A program made the position numbers and the translations under genes. A DNA stretch of 64,000 nt from positions 310,001-374,000 of the forward strand of contig MCGE01000008.1 in NCBI GenBank assembly GCA_002105175.1, read 5' to 3'. This stretch comes from Absidia repens. Its lineage: Eukaryota > Mucoromycota > Mucoromycetes > Mucorales > Cunninghamellaceae. Positions 13,871-26,225 of the stretch are shown piece by piece; positions within the stretch are counted from its first letter, which is position 1, and each line of letters begins with the position of its first letter. The notes beneath the pieces were generated by a model. It was not told where the DNA came from, ran no database searches, and worked only from the letters and a program-made list of their open reading frames with translations.

Positions 13871-14240
13871 TTTATTATCCCTCATTTTTATATACATATA
13901 CACATACACAAACATTTGATATGAATAGATATGCAATACCTACCTAGTTTAGTTTTGACTGATTTGATATTTACAAATAAAGATTTTTTTTTTTTGACTA
14001 AAAAGTATTTGATCCCATGAAGTGCATAATACAATATTCTTAGCGACATACACAACTACACACATATGAATATATATCAATATATTAATTTATCTGAATT
14101 TAATATAACTGCGATGATATATACATGTACTTTCATAAAGTTCATGCACACACACACATAATAGTATGAATACAGACATTTGATCAAGTATTTGATTTTT
14201 TTTGACATATACACAATATATGCTTTTTATTTATTCTTGT
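13871..14240. other. short convergent intergenic spacer
   Basis: AT-rich spacer between the 3' ends of DPM1 and the membrane-protein gene. It has short CA/TA dinucleotide runs (for example around 13895-13910 and 14145-14158) and an AATAAA-like signal near 13976. I see no gene. Confidence 0.7.
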
Positions 14241-15500
14241 TCATAACAGTGTCAGAATGATGGGGGCTAATACTACTGCTAAGTCTAAATTCATAGATGG
14301 CAAAGTAAAGGGGAGGGTAACAGAGGGGGATAAAATTGGGGTGCAGGCTACTAAACTAAGAACAAGCCAGAACGGGACAGTGACAGTGCAGGCATCCACC
14401 AACATCCAGGCCACAGAAATCACATGGACACACACGACATCCGAGCTGATACTTGATTGTGCTGGGTGCTGTAAAAAGACGCGTGCCAGATTGGAAATAA
14501 TGTCAAGAGGATGCGCTGTTGTCAAATCGACGGTGCGACGCCATTGTTCGAAAATCAGGTACATATTGGCGATGGCGCCCACTGTGTACAGTATGATGAT
14601 TGCATACGATTTCATGTTCCGTTGTTTCCGTTGTTGTTGTTGTTGCGTCGATGTTTCTCCTTCGTCAGTAGTAGCAGCAGTAGCAGTCATAGTATTGTTG
14701 GAGATGGCTAAATAAATCAAAGGGAGCACAAGTAAGCCATGCATCAGTAGTAAATTGGGTAAAAACTCATCCGAAGCCGTCAATCCAGGTGTACGCTCGA
14801 CCGTGATTAGACCACCCATACTGACCAGGAATAGTAACCCGATCAAAATCCAGGAAGGTGTTGTTTTAGTGTTTATATTGGTGGTGGTGGTAAGGACAGG
14901 TTGGGTTTGGTGCAGTAAACAAACGGCAAAAAAGAGTGCTGATGAAGTTGAAATAGCGACAACTTGTCCGAATACCATGTATGCCCAGATGTGAGAAATG
15001 CGTCGACGAGAACCTATACAAATATGTCAAGGTTTATTAATATCGAGTCACCATCAAATATATGAATATTTAGATATATATATACCTTCAATAGCAATGA
15101 TAGGCGTCCATACTGCGACGGTAAAAGTGCAAAGTTCAATACTCCAAGCCCAGGCCCACTCCCCAGTACAAACCGTTCGCCAAGCATCATCAAAGAGGGT
15201 CACACCATGAAGCCAATGAGACATGAGATTGAACGAGAAGGAGGCATCCACACCATAGTATGCTTTCCAAGAAGAATAGCTGTAGACGAAATACGCAAAC
15301 ATGAACGTCCACGTCGCAATAAATGATGCGCTTGCAAGTCCCATAAACAGAAAACGGTTCGTCAAGCTGTATTGTTTGTCAGATGGTTGTTGTTGCAGCG
15401 TCAATTGCAATTGAGGGTAGATACGCCATGTCAAAGAGCCGATCAACACAAAATAAGAGGCGAGGATGGCCAGATCCAAAGGATAATCTGGAATATCCAT
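14241..15500 (-). CDS. polytopic membrane protein of unknown function
   Basis: Two exons (15500-15086 and 15013-14241) make 395 residues in one continuous frame. The start MDIPDYPLDLAILASYFVLI puts a membrane segment near the N-terminus. About eight hydrophobic stretches follow, including FIATWTFMFAYFVYSYSSW, IELCTFTVAVWTPIIAIEG, WILIGLLFLVSMGGLITV and YAIIILYTVGAIANMYLIF. A Gln/Arg-rich loop (STQQQQQRKQRN) lies in the second half. The regular alternation of helices and short loops supports a real multi-pass protein. I do not recognise the family. The upstream frame extending to 15596 starts before this ATG and is less likely. Confidence 0.75.
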
Positions 15501-15820
15501 GGTAAAATAAAATAAAGTAAAATAAACGAGAGGAAAGAGCGGCGTATCAATATGTAAGACGATAAAAAAAGTATGTATAGGTTTTATTTTGATCAAAGGG
15601 TAGAAAATGCGACATGAGTAATAAAAGGAAAAAAACTAAATAGAGAATATAAAAGACTGAAAAAATAGTATAATGAAGAGGGGAGAGGAGGCGAGAGAGA
15701 GATAAAAAAATAAAAATAAAAAAAAAAGAATAAAAGTAGCAGTACGAGATATGGTGAATGAATGAATGGATGGATGTAAAAATAAGCTAAACTAGAAGGA
15801 GATATACAAACTAGACCAGC

Positions 15821-18800
15821 CTATATTTCGACCAATAAGATAGTGCAATCATCGTAATCTTGGAGAGTCGCAGAGAAAAATCCATGGGCACCTTCACGGT
15901 TCGCAAAAAATCTTGCTGCTGTTACCAATGTCTTTTCCTTGGTGTCGCGTACTTTGGTTTCCTTATCATTGAGTGGTCTACATAACAGTGGTTTTGGAGG
16001 TCCGTCTATAGTAGTGCTGTCACCATCCTTCTCATCATTCTTTTCGTTTGTTGTCCTATTCGCTGTAGTTTCCGGACCATCACCGTTTGTTGTTGTTGTT
16101 ACTACAGAGTCTTCGCCGTTCGCTTTTTTAATTGCAAGTTCGTCATCAGTTGTAATCTTTGTATCGGCGTCATTTTGTGTTGTTGTTGTTGCTGGCGGGC
16201 TTGATACTGCTTTGTCTTCTTCCATTTTAACATCCTCCATATCGGTGTTTGGTGTGTTGCCGCTATTATTTCCATTGGTGTTTGTTAATTCCATTCCATT
16301 GATGTTGTCCACATCCATATCAGTTGAAGTATTCACGCCCATAGCCGCAGAAGCAGCCACAGCCGTTGTCGTAGTATCGTCGTCATTATCATTTGCTGCC
16401 GTCACGGTGGTTGTAGTGTCAGCAATATCATGCTGTATTGTTTGGCTTTGTTCTTCTTGTTCCAATAAATATTTTCCAATTTTTTCACCATCTTCAATCA
16501 GAGGACCCAGCATTTTGGCAATTGCGCGATTTTGTCGTTCCGGCGTTTCTTCGTACATGTAATCAAATGTGCCATCGGTGCTCATGAATAAAAAGTTGCG
16601 CCTTCGTGATTTCGAGATGCCTTTTGTGACGAATGTGCGGGGTAATGTTGATGAGAGTGGATCAGTATCGTCTTTGTCGGTGGTATGGGAGTCGGCAATT
16701 CGAATAAATGTCACATCCGGTTCACAAGAGATGATTTTCCTATTGCTGTTTAATTTGAAGTCCAAATCACCACATGAGCGAGCAACATTCAGTGAAGGGG
16801 CGTAATCATGTCGAGATCGTGATCGAATGCCGTTCATTCGGGTATCGCTTGGTGATGGTGATACTGTTACTGTTGGCTGTTGATCTTTGTTGGGTTTATC
16901 TTCATCATCGTTCTCGTTGTTGTTTTCTGTGTTGATGTTGTTGACTGTGGTTCGGACGGCACTTTGTGTTGACCAAGAAGGCGTTGTCGATTCACCATGG
17001 GAATAGTCTTGGCCAGCCTGATATTCCTTTGGACGAATCCGAGCATTTTTCAGAGCAAACCGTTTGGCCTGGCGGTTGCCATCTTCCCGAAGCTTGTCTA
17101 GTTCCACCTTGATTACACGATTTTGTACAGAGTCGATAAATTCCCCACCATTTTCCAAGATTTCACGCACGAGGTGTTCCAAGTAGGGTTTGTGGTCCTG
17201 CGAAGCGAAAACAACGTCCATAATGTAGTCCTTGTCATAGCCGCCTGGTGGTGTTACATACGGACTGGTCGATGCTGAGTGATGGTTTCCAACTGTAGTC
17301 GCTGTTGCTGCTTCTGTTGAAGGAGATGAGGAGTTCGGTACTGGTGCTGATATAAGAATCGATCGAGAGTCGCCAACATTCACATTCACCATCCATGCCC
17401 CAAAGAATATATTCACGATCAATGTACAACCATCATTATCCACGTTCGCTGCCACTTCATCCGTTGTCTGAGTTTCGCCTTGTGGGGTGTCTTGGTTGGA
17501 CTGTTGCTCATCGTTGGAATTTCGTTGGTGGTTTTGTGACCCAGGGAACTGCGATTGTCGTCCAAGTTGCGCCCGCTTGATATCCAGATATTGTTCATCC
17601 AACATGTTCACAAGAATTTTGGCGTCTTTCTCAAATTGTTGATGAATTTCGTCGCTGTCAAAGTGATCGGCATCGTATTTGTCGCATAATTGTTGAATAA
17701 TTGGCGGTAAGTGTTCCACGAAGTATTCAGCACATCCAGGTCCACCGTGACCATCAGCAAGTATAAATACGCGCCCCACCGTTTCCTTATCTTTCCCAAG
17801 AATATCCGCCACTTTGTACTTGTCTTCACATTGCACTTTTGGAATCTTGATTTTTTCATGAGATCGGAATCGAGGGTAAGAATAACCTTTTTGTTGGACA
17901 ATAGCAAAGTACGACGCGATTGGATAAGTGACAAAGTCAATAGGGTTGATATATTTTTCGCCGTCTTCAGGTGGTGAGTGCAGTAGAGAGTAGTTGAATA
18001 TAGTGTCTTCTTCAGGTGGTGCATCATCTTTTGTTTCTTCATCAGAGGCACCCAGTCTATAATATAAATCAATAGGGGAAGAATGAGTAATTGTAATTGC
18101 ATAAGCCAGTTTCTTTGTTTATATTTTTCAAGTAACTTACAAAAATTCGTCATCAGTATCAATATCGATATCAGAAGCATTCACATTATCATCAGAGTCA
18201 CCATTGGTATTTCGACGCCGTTTCACTTTAGAAGCTCTAGAATAAAAAGATATGTAAACTTAATATCACGCAATTCGAAGTTCTCTAATTTCCTATACTT
18301 ACTTTGCCAACTTCTTTTGGCGTTTTCCAATATGAGCCACATGATTATAACGAGAGGAAGCATGTTCAACTGGTTTCAATAACAAAGGTTCATCAGGGAT
18401 TTCCACCACTGGGGAGGAACGGTACCATTGAGAACATCATCAGAGATACAATATTTTGCTTGTCGTCCAGTGCCTTCCTTCTCAATACGGAAAGGATCAG
18501 GTTTCTTCAAATCTCTTGCAGTTTTGCGTGATGTTGATATGATGCCTTGAATAGTGCTTCTTGGCGTTTCACCTCTATAGAGTCAAATAAACAAAAAGAA
18601 AGTCAGTAAAAGTTCCGCATGTCTAGAAAGAATGAATAGTCACATCGCTCTCTACATCCCACTTTTTAAAAAAATCAATCGAATCATAAAACTAGATTTT
18701 ACCTTAGAGGAAGCAGTTCCAAAGCTCTGACAGCTGTAACTAATTGAGGGGCATTCATCGTTTGATTTCCATAATAAAAAAGCGTGGCCATCACCTTCAT

Positions 18801-18869
18801 AAAGGACGAGTTGGCCCGTAATTGATCGCAAATATTCAGTTGACTGAGTTCAATGTCCACAGATCCCAT
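15821..18869 (-). CDS. PP2C-type phosphatase with N-terminal winged-helix-like domain (one apparent -1 frameshift)
   Basis: Exons 18869-18703, 18574-18303, 18236-18141 and 18056-15821 total 2771 nt, one base short of 924 codons. The break is in exon 2 at the G run 18411-18414. Before it the frame reads GRQAKYCISDDVLNGTVPP; after it VVEIPDEPLLLKPVEHASSR. One extra base there rejoins them. Residues 1-110 (MNAPQLVTAVRALELLPL, RGETPRSTIQGIIS, DPFRIEKEGTGRQAKYCIS) resemble Gds1/HARE-type winged helices. The PP2C part has VFILADGHGG, VNVGDSRSIL, VARSCGDLDFKL, FLFMSTDGTFDYM and a final DYDDCTILLVEI, so the metal-binding aspartates look present. Long polar Asn/Thr/Asp inserts split the phosphatase domain. 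It is probably a nuclear or cytosolic Ser/Thr phosphatase; the substrate is unknown. Confidence 0.8.
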
Positions 18870-18994
18870 GACATTAATAGTTTATATCAAACTTGAAAAA
18901 AAAGGGTCGAAGTAATCAGTTGTAAAAAAAAAAAAAAAAGATGAAAAGAGGAGAAACAAAAAAAAGCGTCTACCTTTTTTTTTTTTTGTAGGGA

Positions 18995-19029
18995 AGCCGG
19001 AGATTCAAATTTACACTTTATAAGTGATA
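18995..19029 (-). promoter_or_regulatory. GCGGAGATT-type upstream block, weak copy
   Basis: The plus-strand text GCCGGAGATTCAAAT, followed closely by TTATAAGTGAT, matches the shape of the blocks at 19246 and 26226. It lies about 130 bases upstream of the PP2C start codon. A GCGTCTACC string and a T run precede it, as in the other copies. Function is inferred from recurrence and position only. Confidence 0.35.
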
Positions 19030-19245
19030 TTGGTGTATAGACATAGGAATATAAATAGGAAGCCAACAAAAGTCTCTATATATTCATATGACTGAAGAAA
19101 GGAATACACTTGTAGCGGCAAAAAGAAAAATATTCATAAGAGGAAGTGAAGGGTGAGACTAATCGAGTGGTATGATAGAGAATAAAGTAAACAAAGGAGA
19201 CAAGAAAGCGTCTATTTTTTTTGGGCGTCCTTATGTATTAGAAAA

Positions 19246-19283
19246 CGCGGAGATTAAATATACAGTATCAATGTTAAGTGAAG
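19246..19283 (-). promoter_or_regulatory. GCGGAGATT-type upstream block
   Basis: GCGGAGATTAAATATAC is followed by TATCAATGTTAAGTGAA. It is almost identical to the block at 26226-26263 upstream of the Whi3-like gene, and like it follows a GCGTCC string. It lies about 380 bases upstream of the PP2C start codon. It could be a shared promoter element of minus-strand genes or a small dispersed repeat. Confidence 0.45.
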
Positions 19284-20206
19284 AGATGGAAGAGATGGGG
19301 TAATATAATACACAAAAGTAGAATGGAGAAGGCGCAATGGTAAAATAAACAAATGTAGTATGGTAGGGGAAATAACAGCAATATAATAGATACTATAGCA
19401 GGCGGGACCACTTGGAAGTGGAACGCACATTAAAATAAAGGTATTGTAGAAGTGAGTAGCATATTGTGTGAACAGTATATGCTAATAAATATTTTGTTTT
19501 TTTTTTTTTACCGTCAGTGCAAGCACACGCAGGAAATCTTCCATCACACAAGATCGCGGGTCACCTGTAGTTTCCACGAGTCAGGCAGCCAAGAATGGGA
19601 TATTGAATTCAATAGCATTTTTCGTTTTTGGGAGACACAAGTGACTTGATAGAGGATGATTTGGTGAGAGACAACAATAGCAAAACCATGATGGTTTTTT
19701 GAAAGGTTTTGGATGTTAAAAATGTTGGTACGGAGCAAGAAAATCATACAGTACATCATATACCATACACACACCGATTCCCACATAAGAATCCCCGATT
19801 TAATTTTTTCTACTTACCCTTTGTTGGTGAAATGAAGCAAAGCAAACCACGAAAACTTCAGTGAACAAATGAAGTTCCTGGAAATATTTATAAAGAAATT
19901 ACAACTTCGAAACCAAAATATAGGAACTTCTTTTATGTACAGTACGTGAAACAAAGCGGATCCTTTCCCAATTACTGCAATATTACGATAATATGGATCC
20001 TAATTTTGATCCAGGGGATGCTTTTTGGAGCTGGTCTGCGATTGAAATATATTGACACTGGGCACCAGAAACCCTCATGGCCAATACCTTTTTCTTCAGG
20101 TGTCGGAATTTCAACTGTGAGCTCCTGTGACGTGGTTTGAAAAAGGAAGAATTTCTCTCGCCCCCCCCCTTTTTTTATCTTTTTCTTTTATTCCCTTCTT
20201 ATCATC

Positions 20207-21234
20207 ATGAATGACGGTATATCTATATTGGTGGCTGTTTTCCTAATCTTTGTGGTTTTACGGTGGACTCTGGGTTAGTATAACATAAAAGGCTGAACAA
20301 TACAATATATATCTTCTTATTGGCAAAACTAACTCACTCTATTTTTTTAAGGTGGACAACAACAAAACCAACAACGAAGACAAAGACGACCAGCATCAAG
20401 AAGAGTTCATCGTGTTACTCCTCAAATGGTAAGTAAAAATATTGAAGAGCATGATACTTTGTATGGCCGACTTAATATTTTATTTATCCTTATGCAGATT
20501 GAAATGGTACGTGCCATGTTTCCCAATGTGCCCACTGCTGCTATCCAAGCTGATTTGCAAAGAACAGGTTCTGTAGAAGTAACTGTAGACAATGCCCTTC
20601 GTGATGGTGGACTGCCCATGGTAAAAAAAGAGAAAAAAGAGAAAACAAACAAGTATACGATGTACAGAACGGTAAACGATAGCTGGTTTTTTTTTTTTTT
20701 TTTGACAGCCTCCAACACCTACTACAAGTCAACCAGGCTCACCTTCTCTCAACGAAGACTCAACCACTTCATCAACATCAACATCAAGAAAATCCACCAA
20801 CTATGGCAGTTTAATGCAACGTTACAAACTCGATGAACAAAACTTGACGCAAGCGGATTTGGCGGAACCACCAAAGGTCTGGGAATCGGATGCAGAAAAA
20901 CGACAAGAGATGTTGAAAAAAAGGAAGGAATTCATGGTTCTCCAAGCTAGAAAGTAAGATCATCCATCATCTATCATCAAAATTGAATAGGGGTTGTTCA
21001 TTCACACTAAACTATATTCTCTCATTGTTTTATAGGAAATTGGTAGAACAACAGCAACAAAAACAAAAAGCGACAGAAACGCCCTCTACGCCTACTGTTG
21101 CTTCTTCAGTCGACGTGCCGTCTTCCAAACCAGTGCTCGATGGAAATTTTGACGACCTTTCTGTGGATGAATTGAATACCCTAACACCTGAACAACGTCG
21201 CCTTCATATGTTGCAAGCATTCGAAAAAAAGTGA
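20207..21234 (+). CDS. CUE1: Cue1-like ER membrane CUE-domain protein
   Basis: Five exons with GT-AG introns starting near 20274, 20430, 20621 and 20955. The N-terminus (MNDGISILVAVFLIFVVLRW) is a single membrane anchor, followed by a Gln/Arg-rich stretch. Next comes a CUE domain: IEMVRAMFPNVPTAAIQADL and SVEVTVDNALRDGGLPMPP, with the MFP and di-leucine-like positions typical of ubiquitin binding. The middle is Ser/Thr-rich. A basic helix, DAEKRQEMLKKRKEFMVLQA, then resembles the U7BR region that grips Ubc7. In yeast Cue1 recruits Ubc7 to the ER membrane for ERAD. The domain order (anchor, CUE, helical binding region) supports the same role. The symbol is by architecture, not by close identity. 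Confidence 0.8.
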
Positions 21235-21850
21235 TTGATTTGTCTTCTGGACATTATCCCCCCTCTCCTCTCCCTTCCTCACTAATTTAGTTCTGACTTT
21301 TTTATATATATTATATATCTATTGATTTTTTTACTAGTGTTTTTATTTATCATATTTTATTGTCATTTGTCATTTGTCATTTGAATCTTCATCAATAAAG
21401 GAACATTGTATATTACTTTTTTTTTTTTTTTTGGGATCTCCTGATTGTTTTTTTTTTGTTTTGGAAAATACTGGGTAAAATGTTGGATTAAAGGGTGTTG
21501 CGTGGTTATGTGGGTGAAACTGATGTAAAAAATGTAAAGTATAAACGAAGTACACTAGATAAGCGTAGAAATGTTTAGGATCAATGGCAAATCCTTAGAT
21601 GTATGTATAGTACACTGCAGAATCACGGTATTGGATTGGAGAGTGGTTGTATAGATATGCTATATATTGGTGGCAACTTTTGATACGATCAATGATAAAA
21701 AAAAAAAAAAAGAGGACAAAGGCTAATTTGGAATTCATAAAAACAACAACAACAAGACACTGATATTTTGTGTGGAATAAAGCAACGGAAATGCTTTGTT
21801 ATTTATTGAAAACAAAATAAAAACAGACTAAATTTAAACTACATCCAAGT
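21235..21850. other. convergent intergenic spacer
   Basis: The 3' ends of the Cue1-like gene and the AIFM2-like gene face each other here. The sequence is AT-rich with T and A runs (21418-21432, 21697-21711) and AATAAA-like signals. No coding frame or RNA gene is visible. Confidence 0.7.
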
Positions 21851-23388
21851 CTAATAATAATAGGAGCCAACGGCGGCAATAATACTGACGGCAAGAAGGA
21901 GACTGATATGCTTATTTGGAGAAGACAGAGGCATAGAGGAAGATGAAGTTGATAACCTATTTGGATGCACTGTTAGTATGGGCAAAGGAAAAATTGAGTA
22001 ACCATAGGGCCGTTAGTTGCATTCACTCCACCATTTCCCTCTTTATTTTCATATTTACCTTGGAGGAGTTTGATTCAACTCATTCCAGTAGCGGTCAATA
22101 AATAAAGTCTTGCTTTTCAGAGTACTTGAGATCCAATTTCCCATAACGATTCCCCAAGGAAGGATAGTGACACCTTTATTCTTTATACAAAATACAAAAT
22201 TATTAGTCAAGCATTATCCTGGTCAGCTTATCACCATACACACATATTTTGTTTTTTCCTACCTTTCCAAAAGTGATGAGCATCATATCCACTCCCTTTT
22301 TGTAATGCTTGAGCGCGTTTTCAGGGGTATCAGGTTGTTGGAGTAGTTTGGCAATATTCGCAGAGACGACAGATGCATGGGCAACAGTCCGGAAGGCCAG
22401 TTTTGTTTCTTGAAGTCCAGCGATATCACCCATCACAAATACCTTGTTTGCCAGAGTAGGATGGTCGACTTGCAAGGTAGGTTTGACCTTGACATAGCCA
22501 TCCGCTTGTACCAGTGCAGTAAAGCTCGCTTCCACCCAGCCAGCATCCGGTTGATTGCCATTCGCCATGAGCACGAGATCCACATGTGATAAATCGCGAC
22601 CCTGCTTCGATACTGGTAAAGGTGCGCTGGGGATATAAACGACGTTGTATTTTTGGTCCTCGTTCGCTGGCGCGGGCAGATCCACCTTGTCGTTCAGGAG
22701 TACGTCAATATTGCTTGATGTCATCATTCCCAATAGTTTGTGATGTACCTTTGTTGGCATGTAAGACGCATTACCCAATTGTGGTTGGCTGTGTATCAGT
22801 GTCACTTTCTTGTTGTCTTTGTTGTATGTATCCCGAATTTCACCAGCCAGTTCTATTCCAACAGGTCCTCCGCCAACGATTAATATGCTTTGCGCTTCCC
22901 CAATTTGTTGTCGAATACGTTGTATTTCATCTTTGCCTTCATTTAATCCAGAAGCCTCTACTCGAGCAGGAGCAGGGTAGCGGGTGCCAGAAGCAATCAC
23001 CTAAATAATTCAGCATATGAAATAAGTTCATGAAGAAGAGGTGGAAAAAAAGGGGCAGGGTGGGGGTTATCATTACCAAGAAATCGAATTCAACCTTATC
23101 GCCAAACTCCGACAAAGAGTTGTTCAAATAAACAGCCTTTTCATCGAATCGAGTCACCGTCGCATGTAAGACCTGGTTTTTAGGCGAAGTAAAGAGTTTT
23201 GAATAGGGGATGAAGATCGAATCATCCAAATCCTGGACACCAGCACGAAGACCAGCCACAGTATGATAAAAATGAGATTTTTTTTCAATCAAAAGGATTC
23301 GCACATCGTTCCTTAAGTCTTGTTTCTCCAGTTCCTTTGCAATAGAGATGCCACCATAACCGCCACCAACAATGACAATATTTTTCAT
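21851..23388 (-). CDS. AIFM2/FSP1-like NAD(P)H oxidoreductase with C-terminal membrane anchor
   Basis: Four exons. It starts MKNIVIVGGGYGGISIAKEL, with the FAD-binding GGGYGG fold. The next exon (from about 23000) has the second Rossmann motif SILIVGGGPVGIELAGEI for NAD(P)H. VMGDIAGLQETKLAFRTVAH is the conserved FAD GD motif. A third exon gives ILPWGIVMGNWIS, as in AIFM2. The last small exon, after an acceptor near 21958, ends SLLLAVSIIAAVGSYYY and the stop at 21851-21853. That is a short hydrophobic tail that could anchor the protein in the outer mitochondrial or lipid-droplet membrane. The family reduces quinones or acts in oxidative cell death. The tail is easy to miss because reading through the previous intron gives KNKICVYGDKLTRIMLD instead. 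Confidence 0.85.
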
Positions 23389-23969
23389 TCTTTGTATTTT
23401 TCTTGGGAGAGCAAAAAAAAAAAAAAGAAGGGAAAAAATACCCGGTTACATTTTTACTTTTTTATATAAAATCGAAAGGAACCCTCATAACGCAGTTGAA
23501 ACACCGAACGTACGAATATTTCCCTTTTTGTTGAATGAATCAGCCGCTGACAGATCATTACGTGAGATAAAAAATAAGGAACAAAAATGCACGCATACAA
23601 ACACAACAATATAACAATCTAGAATTTCAATCACTATGAGACAAGACAAGTAAACCAAATTTAAGGTAAAAGGTAGTATATTTTTTTTTATTGAAGATAA
23701 TTTTTTTTTGTAGAGAAAAAAAGATAACAAAGAATAATGACAGGATGAAGCAAATGAAGAATAAGGAGGAAATGAAGAAATGAAGAAATAGATGCATAAA
23801 AGAAGTATGATAAATAGTAGAATGAGGTCAATGGAGATGGAAGAGAGCGAGAGATAATAATCGAAGAAAAAAGAGAAATATGCGTAAGATAAATAATAAT
23901 AAAGCAGGTAGGTAAAGAAAAAAGAATAAAGGGGAAGAAGCAATAAAAAAAGGCAAGTCAATCCAATCG
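23389..23969. other. intergenic region, tandem genes
   Basis: Promoter side of the AIFM2-like gene and 3' flank of the Whi3-like gene. The sequence is purine-rich on the plus strand (many GAAGAA-type runs at 23750-23950). The 158-codon minus-strand frame across it is a low-complexity Phe/Ser/Leu/Tyr translation of that bias and not a gene. Confidence 0.65.
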
Positions 23970-25915
23970 TTAGCCAGTAGTAGTATTGTTTGGAGCAAAG
24001 AAGCCACCACCAGGACCTTTAATGAAAAGAGGGTTTTTACTGAAGGACAACCGGATGCCGCCTTTGATAGATGTCGTCAAACAATGACCTTGGTGTTCAT
24101 TCAGGGCATTGGTTGCAAGCACCACATCATCGAATTCCACAAAACACATGGGCCCTTGAGGTTTGTTGCGGAAACACATACGTTTATAACCACGGCATTG
24201 AGAAAAGAGTTGGCGGAGTTCGTCTTCGTTGGTATTGGGAGGTAAATTACCGACATAGAGTGTGTTGCAAGGAGGGTTTTGATCCGCAGGATTGGAGGGA
24301 CGGTGATGAGGAAGAGTGGGCGGTTGGATCGAGGAGACACTAGGGGAGCGTAAATCCGTCATGTTATTGGCCTGCATTGTCAATGAGCCCATACGTGATG
24401 CCATCAAATTGTCAAACAAAGGAGACGTGCCGAATAATTGATCGTTTGAGACGGGTGTGGATTTCGACAGGTAATTGAATGGGTCATCATCGTTGTTGCC
24501 GCTACTGTTGAATGACGCAACAGAGATTGGGTACGGAGGATTCTGAAGCGGATGATGCTGCTGGAGTGGGTGATGTGCTGGTTGCTGCTGTTGTTGAAGA
24601 GGATGATGATGAAGAGGATGATGACTTGAGAAGTGATTTGCCTTTGCCAAAGGTGACGGTCCGAGCATAAAGCTGCCACTGTTGTTACCGTTCGTACCAC
24701 TACCATTGCCTTGTTGATTGAATCCCATCATTCCACCATTGCCGCTAGTGCCAGTGTTGGTGTTTTCACCCAAGTTGTTGCCGAAATGACGAGGAGGAGA
24801 CATCAATCCAATATCAGGTTGCCGACCATCAAAGGAGTTGGAGCGCATATTGCCAAACAAGGAATCAGAGAAAATAGGCGTTGCCGGTGTAGAGCACGTG
24901 AATTGTTCGTTCAAAAAGGGATCCGTTTTATAGTCTGCAGGAGAGAGAAGATCACTTGGCAAAGGTGAAAAAGCATCGTAAGAGCCATTGGAGGAGGAGG
25001 ATGAAGTATTGGTAGGATATCGACCAAGTTTCTTGGAGAGAAGACTCATGGTGCCTTCCCCAACCACTGAATGCTTTCCAGGACCAGTCATGGATGAGGA
25101 TGTAGGTGTAGATGATGCCGCAGGAGAAGATGATGACGTGATTGGATCCCCCAAAGCCGGGTCGACTGCTGATTCCTTTGTTTCTGTTACTGATTTTGTC
25201 GAAGTGGAAACTGCTTCACCTCCAGGTGCCACGGTAGCTGTCAAAGGGGGTGTATTTGAAGAAGTAGGTGATCCAAGCGGTGGTAAAGATGATGATGTTG
25301 TTGAAACTGACTGTTGCTGTACCAAAGTCGACGAAGGAAGAAGAGAGTTCACAGTAGGTGCCACCGATCCACGTTTAACATGTAGATTTTTCTTTGCCAT
25401 TTCAGCCTTGAGGACGGTCCCTTTGTCTTGATCCACCTTTTTCCCGCCCAGTATCTCCACCGCTTCCATTGCTTCCAGTCGAGTACGGAATTTAGCAAAG
25501 CCAATCTATATCAAAAGAGAAAAAGAAAAAGTCAGCCCCAGCTTTCTACTGCCATTGTACGACTAGAAAATATCATTCTATTTACCATTTGTTTTTTGCC
25601 ACTGTTTGAACCAACTGAAGTGTCATCATCCTGATCCTTGCAATGCCATTTGAGAGAAGCTGCTTCAAACCCTCTACAAAACATAAACATATTTTGGAAT
25701 TCCCGTTCAGTCATATCATCAGGAAAGCCGACCACGAATATAGTTGTGACATCATCGGTTAAGGGTAAAGTGTTGCTAGTTTGGAAGAAGGCATTATTTG
25801 CTGGTGATGAAGATAGAGGATGGATACGCATGTCCAGTGACGAAGAGAATAAAGGAGGGGTAATGTTGGTGCTGTTGTTGGTGGTGCCATTAGTCGTTTG
25901 TTCACTTATCATCAT
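23970..25915 (-). CDS. WHI3: Whi3/Whi4-like RNA-binding protein, two RRMs
   Basis: Two exons (25915-25586 and 25505-23970) code for 621 residues. The first RRM is split by the intron: [20 protein letters not shown] in exon 1, [19 protein letters not shown] in exon 2. A long Ser/Thr/Gln/His-rich middle follows, with [15 protein letters not shown] typical of prion-like or condensate-forming regions. The C-terminal RRM is the diagnostic part: [20 protein letters not shown], then [11 protein letters not shown] and [14 protein letters not shown]. Yeast Whi3 binds G1 cyclin and other mRNAs and sets cell-size and mating responses; in filamentous fungi homologues localise cyclin mRNA. The polyQ/H region and C-terminal RRM suggest the same mode. 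The window also encodes a cyclin, but no direct link can be claimed. Confidence 0.9.
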
Positions 25916-26225
25916 GGTTGTAATATACAAAGAGAAAGGGTCCGTGATTTCTTGATATAGTATAAAATAAGTTCCAAATCAACTATAATAATAATAAGCC
26001 TGACTGAGGATATTAAACACTTTTTGATATGATAATACAATACAACAACAAAAAAAATAAAAAATAAAAATAAAAAAAAAAGGATTTGAAGCAAAAAAGA
26101 AAAACAGAAAGAAAAAGAGAGAAAGACAGACAGCGAGAGAGTGCGAGAGAGAGAGAGAAAACAATTTTCAAAGTCAGAATATGAATTTCATTCGTTCACT
26201 TTTGAAGCGTCCTTTTTATCCAAAA

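Larger units (their letters stand above)
18870..20206. other. divergent promoter region between PP2C and CUE genes
   Basis: This gap of 1.3 kb lies between two divergent genes. It holds two GCGGAGATT-type blocks (see separate entries) and T/A homopolymers. It also has short coding-like stretches with no start codon. On the minus strand, 20136-19985 reads without a stop (for example EIPTPEEKGIGHEGFWCP), and 19878-19820 could be an exon (ELHLFTEVFVVCFASFHQQR) bounded by an acceptor and a donor. I could not join these into a credible gene. Confidence 0.5.

Noticed and set aside
23485..24010. long minus-strand Phe/Ser/Leu/Tyr-rich frames
   Set aside because: They are low-complexity translations of a purine-biased spacer with no start context, splice signals or domain.
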